A stretch of DNA of 9,066 nt from Gemmatimonadaceae bacterium. Lineage in GTDB: Bacteria; Gemmatimonadota; Gemmatimonadetes; Gemmatimonadales; Gemmatimonadaceae. This document shows, piece after piece, positions 5,422 through 9,066 of this stretch; the stretch's first letter is position 1, and the number at the start of each line of letters is the position of its first letter. The notes below the pieces were generated by a model. That model made no database searches, had not been told where the DNA came from, and was given only the letters and a program-made list of their open reading frames with translations. Location of the stretch: positions 1 through 9,066 of the forward strand of contig JAICUE010000081.1 in the NCBI GenBank assembly GCA_025936015.1, given 5' to 3'. The translations under genes were made by a program, and so were the position numbers.

Positions 5422-5450
5422 CGTTTTCTGGGCAGCGCGCGCACGCGCCA

Positions 5451-5462
5451 GAGCTCGAGCTC
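5451..5462. repeat. 12-bp palindrome overlapping the TMEM175 ribosome-site region
   Basis: GAGCTCGAGCTC is a perfect palindrome ending 6 nt before the ATG at 5469, exactly where a Shine-Dalgarno should be; no other good ribosome site is visible. It could be an operator or could fold in the mRNA. It lacks a T-run, so it is not a terminator. Confidence 0.45.
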
Positions 5463-5468
5463 ACTGAG

Positions 5469-6077
5469 ATGGGAACGGCGCGGCTCGAGGCGTTCAGCGA
5501 CGGGGTGCTCGCGATCATCATAACGATCATGGTGCTCGAGCTGCGCGCGCCGCATGAAACGACGGTCGCCGCGCTCGCGGTGCTGCTCCCCGTGTTTCTC
5601 AGCTACATGCTGAGCTTCATCTACATCGGCATCTACTGGAACAACCATCACCACATGCTCCACGTGACGGGGCGGGTGAATGGCGGCATCCTCTGGGCGA
5701 ATCTGCACTTGCTGTTCTGGCTCTCGCTCGTGCCCTTCACCACGGCATGGATGGGGGAGAATCATTTCGCGTCGGCGCCGACGGCGGCGTATGGGGTGAC
5801 GCTGCTGATGGCGGCGATCGCATACTGGATCCTCCAGCGCGCGATCTTGCGCAGCGAGGGTCGCGATTCCGTCCTCGCCCGCGCGATCGGACCCGATCTG
5901 AAGGGAAAGCTCTCACCGCTCTTCTATCTCGTCGCGATCCCGGCAGCGTTCGTTCACCCGGCGATTTCCGACGCGCTGTACGTAGCAGTCGCGCTGATCT
6001 GGCTGATCCCCGACCGGCGCATCGAGCGTGCGATCAACGCCCATCGCGGCGCGCCGGCCCGAAGCACCGCAGCATGA
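5469..6077 (+). CDS. TMEM175-family (DUF1211) potassium-channel-like membrane protein
   Basis: The 202-residue product has the single-repeat length of bacterial TMEM175 proteins, which assemble as tetrameric K+-selective leak channels without the classic TVGYG filter. The hallmark RLEAFSDGVLAIIIT is at residues 5-19, in TM1, which lines the pore in this family. Six hydrophobic segments are visible at about 9-25, 35-57, 73-94, 103-123, 148-165 and 166-181. A histidine-rich turn YWNNHHHMLH (57-66), usual for the family, lies between TM2 and TM3. Expected role: K+ permeation at the cytoplasmic membrane, inferred from family. The ATG at 5469 keeps the conserved N-terminus intact but has only a weak ribosome site. 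The stop overlaps the next start (ATGA, 6074-6077). Confidence 0.92.
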   Translation: MGTARLEAFSDGVLAIIITIMVLELRAPHETTVAALAVLLPVFLSYMLSFIYIGIYWNNHHHMLHVTGRVNGGILWANLHLLFWLSLVPFTTAWMGENHFASAPTAAYGVTLLMAAIAYWILQRAILRSEGRDSVLARAIGPDLKGKLSPLFYLVAIPAAFVHPAISDALYVAVALIWLIPDRRIERAINAHRGAPARSTAA

Positions 6078-6361
6078 GCGCACCCTGCCCGACGCTCGGC
6101 TTTCATCTCACGATCACCTTCGCCGCCGACACGAGCGCCGACCGTCGCGCGGCTGTGCAGGCCGCGTTCGAGCAGATGATCGCCGCCAATGGCCTGCTCT
6201 GCGACGCCCGCGGGGACAGCGCCGTGGCGTGCACCGTCACCGGCGATGGGACGCAGGCGACCGATTTCGATCGGGATCAGGTCACGGCGTGGCTCCGCGC
6301 GCAGCCGGAGATCGCCGGATGCACGATCGGGGCGCTCACCGACATCGGCGAACGCGTTTAG
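6074..6361 (+). CDS. YggL-like (DUF469-like) small protein
   Basis: The 95-residue product has a strand LGFHLTITF (8-16), then AFEQMIAANGLLCDARGD (31-48), then ACTVTGDGTQATDFDRDQVTAWLRAQPEIAGCTIGALTDI (52-91). The last part resembles the YggL/DUF469 pattern (ribosome-associated 50S-binding protein in E. coli) with its VTG..gs.T..DR..V..WL.a.pev...vGpL.D signature. It lacks the strongly basic N-terminal extension typical of E. coli YggL, so ribosome binding should not be assumed. The ATG at 6074 overlaps the TMEM175 stop, giving translational coupling, and no other start is needed. Similarity is judged by eye; it may belong to a divergent relative. Confidence 0.6.
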   Translation: MSAPCPTLGFHLTITFAADTSADRRAAVQAAFEQMIAANGLLCDARGDSAVACTVTGDGTQATDFDRDQVTAWLRAQPEIAGCTIGALTDIGERV

Positions 6362-6406
6362 CTTACCCGCTCGCGGTTGCCAACCAGAACATTCACGGGA
6401 ACGATG

Positions 6407-6811
6407 ATGCCTGTTGCACAGGAGAGACTGACACCGGCGGCGGCTGAAGCATGGGCGCGCGAGCTGTACATCAAGGTGGATCGCAAGGATGCAGCTGCGT
6501 TCGCCGCGGCGTTCGTCGAGGATGGATGGCTGCGTTTCGGTAACAACGAGCCGATCACCGGACGAGCAGCGATCGAGTCAGCGATCACGGGCTTCTTCAC
6601 CGTGATGGCGTCGCTGCGCCACGAGTTCACCCGCATCACGCTGCACGACCAGCTGCTCTTTCTCGAGGCGTCGGTGACCTATGTGCGCCAGGACAAGGGG
6701 GTCGTCACGGTGCCGGCGATGACCGTGTTCCAGCTGGCGGGCGACGGTGCGCGGGGTGTGGCGGAGCGGTGCAATATCTACGTCGACCTCGCGCCGCTGT
6801 TCGCCGGGTGA
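6407..6811 (+). CDS. NTF2-fold (SnoaL/DUF4440-like) protein
   Basis: The 134-residue product has the cone-shaped NTF2-like layout: N-terminal helices (AAAEAWARELYIKVDRKDAAAFAAAFVEDGWLRFG, about 11-45), ITGRAAIESAITGFFTVMASL (50-70), then a curved sheet ending in VTVPAMTVFQLAGD...CNIYVDLAPLF. Family members include SnoaL-like cyclases, ketosteroid isomerases and many uncharacterised stress or ligand-binding proteins. No catalytic residue is assignable. ATG at 6407 (or the adjacent ATG at 6404) is chosen over an upstream TTG at 6377 because GGGA at 6397-6400 is well spaced and the extension has no family resemblance. It follows the YggL-like stop by 45 bp. A 12-bp G+C palindrome lies 2 nt after its stop. 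Confidence 0.8.
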   Translation: MPVAQERLTPAAAEAWARELYIKVDRKDAAAFAAAFVEDGWLRFGNNEPITGRAAIESAITGFFTVMASLRHEFTRITLHDQLLFLEASVTYVRQDKGVVTVPAMTVFQLAGDGARGVAERCNIYVDLAPLFAG

Positions 6812-6813
6812 CG

Positions 6814-6825
6814 GCGGGGCCCCGC
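6814..6825. repeat. G+C palindrome after the NTF2-fold gene
   Basis: GCGGGGCCCCGC is a perfect 12-bp palindrome just after the stop at 6809-6811. It could stall or terminate transcription, but there is no downstream T-run. The rest of the 135-bp gap to the next gene shows ACCGCGGT (8-bp palindrome) and no clear promoter. Confidence 0.4.
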
Positions 6826-6946
6826 GAATCCTGGCGCAGACGCAGCGAGTCCATTCGCCACGACATTGTAACCGCGGTGACGGGGCCACAGATTGCAGTG
6901 GCTGGCGCATGCCGCGCTCGCCGTGTCGTCCATCGTGGGGCGAACC

Positions 6947-7252
6947 ATGACATATCGCCTGCTGCAGCCTGACGGCAGCTTCGCCGAGAGTGATGTCCCC
7001 GGCACACTCGGCGGCAACTCTACGCTGCGGTTGTACGGCCGGCTCGATTGTGAGAGTGCGGTACGCGCGCTTCCGCGTGGATACGCGAAGCATCGCGTGT
7101 TCTTCGCCAACGAGCAGGCGGCGATCGACGCCGGTTATCGTCCGTGCGGGCGATGCATGCACGCCTCGCACTCCATCTGGAAAGCAGGCCCGGTGGAAGG
7201 TGTGGCGTATCCCTGGCACATCACCCCGAGGCATCCACTTCTCCCCGAGTGA
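6947..7252 (+). CDS. Ada-type metal-binding domain mini-protein
   Basis: This 101-residue protein consists of one domain resembling the N-terminal zinc domain of the Ada methyl-phosphotriester repair protein. Visible are PGTLGG (18-23), LYGRLDCESAVRALPRGYAKHRVFFANEQAAIDAGYRPCGRC (29-70) and SIWK. Cysteines are at 35, 67 and 70. Ada has four, and the position aligned by eye with the methyl-accepting Cys38 is a glycine (Gly31) here, so it probably cannot perform phosphotriester repair. Other stand-alone members of this subfamily that I recall share this feature. Zn binding with a replacement ligand (for example His49) and DNA binding are inferences. The ATG at 6947, with GGGG 6 nt upstream, fits the family start MTYRLLQPDG. 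The tail GPVEGVAYPWHITPRHPLLPE is longer than usual. The LURP-one-related gene follows by 7 bp. Confidence 0.82.
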   Translation: MTYRLLQPDGSFAESDVPGTLGGNSTLRLYGRLDCESAVRALPRGYAKHRVFFANEQAAIDAGYRPCGRCMHASHSIWKAGPVEGVAYPWHITPRHPLLPE

Positions 7253-7259
7253 CAACGTC

Positions 7260-7754
7260 ATGCGCTATGTGATGAAGCAGAAGCTGTTCACCTGGGGCGA
7301 CGATTTCACGATCAAGAATGCAGCGGGGGAGGACGTCTTCTTTGTCGATGGCAAGGTGTTCAGCATCGGCGACAAGCTCTCGTTCCAGGACATGCACGGC
7401 AACGAGCTCGCGTTCATCGAGCAGAAGCTGCTCAACTGGGGACCGACGTACGAAATCCATCGCGGTGGGAAGACCGTCGCGGTGGTGAAGAAGAAGCTGT
7501 TCACGCTGATGCACCACCGCTTCACGGTGGATGTCCCGGGTCCGGACGATCTCGAGGCGACGGGCAACTTCACCGATCACGAGTACACCTTCCGTCGCGG
7601 CGAGCGGACGGTCGCCACCGTGTCGAAGAAGTGGTTCTCCTGGTCCGACACCTACGGCGTCGACATCGCCGACGGCGAGGATGACATCCTCACTCTCGCG
7701 AGCACGGTAGTGGTCGACATGGCCTGCCATCCCGACGACGGCAAGCGCCACTAG
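7260..7754 (+). CDS. LURP-one-related (LOR, tubby-like fold) protein
   Basis: The 164-residue product matches the LOR/DUF567 family, a 12-stranded beta-barrel around a central helix related to Tubby C-terminal domains and phospholipid scramblases. It shows four recurring strands with an aromatic turn: QKLFTWGDDF (7-16), QKLLNWGPTYEI (55-66), KKLFTLMHHRF (78-88) and KKWFSWSDTYGV (123-134). Short IKNAAGEDVFFV-type strands lie between them, and a hydrophobic C-terminal helix, ILTLASTVVVDMA (143-155), follows. In plants members are defence-associated; bacterial roles are unknown, and membrane-lipid interaction is inferred from fold only. The ATG at 7260 starts 7 bp after the Ada-type gene, suggesting an operon, although the ribosome site is weak. 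Two T/C-variant motif palindromes follow it. Confidence 0.9.
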   Translation: MRYVMKQKLFTWGDDFTIKNAAGEDVFFVDGKVFSIGDKLSFQDMHGNELAFIEQKLLNWGPTYEIHRGGKTVAVVKKKLFTLMHHRFTVDVPGPDDLEATGNFTDHEYTFRRGERTVATVSKKWFSWSDTYGVDIADGEDDILTLASTVVVDMACHPDDGKRH

Positions 7755-7761
7755 CAGGCCG

Positions 7762-7777
7762 CCGTCAGGCCTGACGG
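7762..7777. repeat. 16-bp palindrome with core CGTCAGGCCTGACG, copy 1
   Basis: CCGTCAGGCCTGACGG is a perfect palindrome 7 nt after the LOR stop and 19 nt before the DUF488 ATG. Its 14-bp core is repeated exactly at 8273-8286. It could form a 6-bp stem with a GGCC loop. No T-run follows. Confidence 0.75.
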
Positions 7778-7796
7778 TTCACACGCGGATCATCAC

Positions 7797-8267
7797 ATGG
7801 CGGGGAAGAAGCTCTACACCATCGGCTACGAGGGCGCGACCGTCGCGGGCTTTCTCGATGCGCTGAAGGCGGCCGGCGTCGAGCTGCTGGTCGACGTTCG
7901 CGCGCTGGCGAGCTCGCGGCGCCCCGGTTTCGCCAAGACCGCGCTCACCGCGAACCTGGGTACCATCGGCGTGGACTACCTGCATCTCCGCGGGCTCGGC
8001 ACGCCGGCTGACGGGCGGGCAGCGGCGCGTGCGGGCCGCCACGACGAGATGCGGCGGATCTTCCTCGAGCACATGAAGGAAGATGTCGCGCAGGAAGAGC
8101 TCGAGCGGCTCGCCGGAATCGTCCGCGGCGATCGCGCGGTCTGCCTGATGTGCTTCGAGGCCGACCCGGCGCACTGTCATCGCAGCTACGTCGTCGCTGC
8201 GCTTGCTCCACTCGTCCGCTTCGACGTCGAACACCTCTTCGCGCGGGACGAGTGGGACAAGGATTAG
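7797..8267 (+). CDS. DUF488 domain protein
   Basis: The 156-residue product matches DUF488, a widespread family of unknown function. Visible are KLYTIGYEG (5-13), the conserved LLVDVRALASSRRPGFAK (30-47, with Asp33, Arg35 and Arg42), YLHLRGLGTP (61-70) and the C-terminal cysteine motif VCLMCFEADPAHCHRS (115-130). Cys116, Cys119 and Cys127 with His128 suggest a metal or redox site. Family length (about 120-190 aa) is matched. Some authors link DUF488 to nucleic-acid or stress biology, but no reaction is established. The ATG at 7797 precedes the family's TIGYEG start and has only a weak ribosome site. The gene is bracketed by identical 14-bp palindromes, one in each flank, and converges with the downstream lipoprotein gene. 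Confidence 0.92.
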   Translation: MAGKKLYTIGYEGATVAGFLDALKAAGVELLVDVRALASSRRPGFAKTALTANLGTIGVDYLHLRGLGTPADGRAAARAGRHDEMRRIFLEHMKEDVAQEELERLAGIVRGDRAVCLMCFEADPAHCHRSYVVAALAPLVRFDVEHLFARDEWDKD

Positions 8268-8272
8268 CGCAA

Positions 8273-8286
8273 CGTCAGGCCTGACG
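8273..8286. repeat. 14-bp palindrome CGTCAGGCCTGACG, copy 2 (convergent gap)
   Basis: Identical to the core of the palindrome at 7763-7776. It lies 5 nt after the DUF488 stop and 8 nt before the end of the convergent lipoprotein gene, a place where a bidirectional terminator would be expected. The hairpin is short and has no T-run on either side, so terminator function is uncertain. Confidence 0.7.
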
Positions 8287-8294
8287 CTGCGAAC

Positions 8295-8906
8295 TCAGTA
8301 GAACTTCTGCAGCTCGATGCGCTGGTTGTTGAGGTAGACCCCGTAGAAGCGCACGGAGTTGCCGCGACGCAGGTGCTGGAAGGTGTAGAGGTCGTCGCGC
8401 GACGGGTTGTAGGGCATCGACACCGTGATATCATAGCCAGTCCCGGCGTCGATGCTGAAGAGGCCATTCGCCACATCGACCTGCCTGACGGTGCCACGGA
8501 ACAGCTGCGAGTTGGTCTGGTTGGCGCTGCTCGTCGGGGTGTTGCTCACCGACTGCGTGACCTGGATCGAATCGGTGTAGTAGTTGCCGTTGCCCTGATC
8601 CTGGATCCGTGCGATGACCTGGTCGCCGTTCTCGAGGTTGACCACGGTGTAAAACTGGTTCTGGTAGACGACCCGCGTCTGGTCGTCGTAGCGGAGAGAG
8701 ACCGTCTGTCCGTTGCTCTGGACGATTCCAATCTGCTGGTTGCGGGTATCGACCCCCTGGATCGTTCCCGCGAGCTCGTTCGCCGCTGCCTGGCTTCCGA
8801 GCACGCTGCCGAGGACGTTGCCGAGCCCCGAATTCGCGCAGGCACCCATCGCGAGGACTGCGACCGCGGTCGCGCCAATGCGCGCCGCGCGCTGAAAGAC
8901 GGTCAT
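8295..8906 (-). CDS. Lipoprotein with two OB-like beta-barrel repeats (DUF5666-like)
   Basis: This 203-residue protein has a basic n-region (FQRAARI), a hydrophobic core and a lipobox-like MGAC with Cys23, so it is probably an exported lipoprotein; Met at -3 is a slightly weak lipobox. The mature part contains two similar domains. Domain 1 (about 45-117) reads LAGTIQGVDTRNQQIGIVQ...VSLRYDDQTRVVYQN..VVNLENGDQVIARI. Domain 2 (about 136-203) reads LFRGTVRQVDVANGLFSID...ITVSMPYN...FQHLRRGNSVRFYGVYLNNQRIELQKF. A Ser/Thr/Asn/Gln linker (118-134) joins them. The pattern resembles DUF5666/OB-type barrels; binding partner unknown. The mature protein is unusually rich in Asn and Gln. The start is set by GGAGA (8912-8916), 5 nt upstream. 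The CPXCG gene lies upstream on the same strand. Confidence 0.8.
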   Translation of the reverse strand: MTVFQRAARIGATAVAVLAMGACANSGLGNVLGSVLGSQAAANELAGTIQGVDTRNQQIGIVQSNGQTVSLRYDDQTRVVYQNQFYTVVNLENGDQVIARIQDQGNGNYYTDSIQVTQSVSNTPTSSANQTNSQLFRGTVRQVDVANGLFSIDAGTGYDITVSMPYNPSRDDLYTFQHLRRGNSVRFYGVYLNNQRIELQKFY

Positions 8907-8934
8907 CTTGATCTCCGGTGGAGTTCGTTTCCCG

Positions 8935-8943
8935 AATTTAGCA
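8935..8943 (-). promoter_or_regulatory. Possible extended -10 promoter for the OB-repeat lipoprotein
   Basis: On the minus strand the sequence reads TGCTAAATT, an extended -10 type element (TGn followed by a 4/6 match to TATAAT) in the only A+T-rich spot of the 61-bp gap. It would give a leader of about 20 nt containing the Shine-Dalgarno. No good -35 is seen. Inferred only. Confidence 0.3.
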
Positions 8944-8967
8944 ATCGTGGTGCCGTGCGCCGGGCGT

Positions 8968-9066
8968 TTACTCGTCGAGCGCGCTCAGCGAGACGCTGGC
9001 CTGCCCGGACTCATCGTAGAATAGCGAAACTCGCCACGGCCGGCAGCAGACCTGGCAGTCTTCGAC
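8968..9066 (-). CDS. CPXCG-motif cysteine-rich protein, C-terminal fragment
   Basis: The last 99 bases read on the minus strand encode 32 residues, VEDCQVCCRPWRVSLFYDES followed by a short tail ending SALDE and a TAA stop (8968-8970). This is the conserved C-terminal half of the small CPXCG-motif cysteine-rich proteins (about 60-70 aa). In these, an N-terminal CPYCG pair and this CxVCC pair probably form a zinc ribbon. The N-terminus with its first cysteine pair and the start codon lies beyond the window. Function is unknown in the family. It is upstream of, and on the same strand as, the OB-repeat lipoprotein gene. Confidence 0.85.
   Translation of the reverse strand, partial: VEDCQVCCRPWRVSLFYDESGQASVSLSALDE

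Noticed and set aside
5424..5450. Imperfect G+C hairpin after the DUF3224 gene as a terminator
   Set aside because: The stem is interrupted and the T-run lies before, not after, the hairpin on the + strand; on the minus strand it is followed by A residues.
6377..6406. TTG start at 6377 for the NTF2-fold protein
   Set aside because: ATG at 6404/6407 has a GGGA site and begins where the family homology starts.
6893..6946. TTG start at 6893 extending the Ada-type protein
   Set aside because: The extension is hydrophobic and unrelated to the family; MTYRLLQPDG at 6947 is the expected start with GGGG upstream.
1..9066. CRISPR arrays, tRNA/rRNA genes, transposases, toxin-antitoxin pairs or defence operons
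   Set aside because: No regularly spaced repeats, no RNA gene signatures and no protein with such domains were recognised.

Overview
The window looks like a stretch of chromosome from a high-G+C soil or environmental bacterium. The gene complement suggests Gemmatimonadota: a 50-residue lysine/arginine-rich protein, a LURP-one-related protein, an Ada-type metal-binding mini-protein, a CPXCG cysteine-rich protein and several alanine-rich lipoproteins. This placement is an inference from protein style only; there is no rRNA, tRNA or marker gene. I see no transposase, integrase, phage gene or CRISPR array.

Layout. 1-1394 (+): an EthD-like dimeric barrel protein, a VOC/glyoxalase-fold protein, a DUF2007-type protein and a 50-aa basic protein. 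1403-2743 (-): an orphan GAF-domain histidine kinase, convergent with the 50-aa gene across only 8 bp. 2744-2985: divergent intergenic region. 2986-3908 (+): a maltose/galactoside O-acetyltransferase-like hexapeptide protein and a small lipoprotein. 4005-5421 (+): a tightly overlapping trio of a two-TM protein, an SGNH-hydrolase lipoprotein and a DUF3224 protein. 5469-6811 (+): a TMEM175-like channel, an overlapping YggL-like protein and an NTF2-fold protein. 6947-7754 (+): an Ada-type metal-binding protein followed 7 bp later by a LURP-one-related protein. 7797-8267 (+): a DUF488 protein bracketed by two copies of one palindrome. 8295-9066 (-): a lipoprotein with two OB-like repeats, and the C-terminus of a CPXCG cysteine-rich protein running off the window.

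The genes are mostly small, single-domain and functionally unrelated, so no single pathway or defence system emerges. Translational coupling (ATGA, GTGA, ATGA overlaps) supports short operons at 4005-5421 and 5469-6361.

The most interesting signal is not a gene. An 8-mer, CGTTAGGC, occurs six times, all in the left half. Three copies lie 23-25 nt upstream of start codons in the sense direction. Three lie inside coding sequence in the antisense direction and use codons that are poor in G+C for this DNA. A one-base variant, CGTCAGGC, occurs in the right half, including as two 14-bp palindromes flanking the DUF488 gene. The motif may be an iterated genomic word (for example an uptake- or recognition-type sequence), a regulatory element, or a relic of cassette-type recombination.
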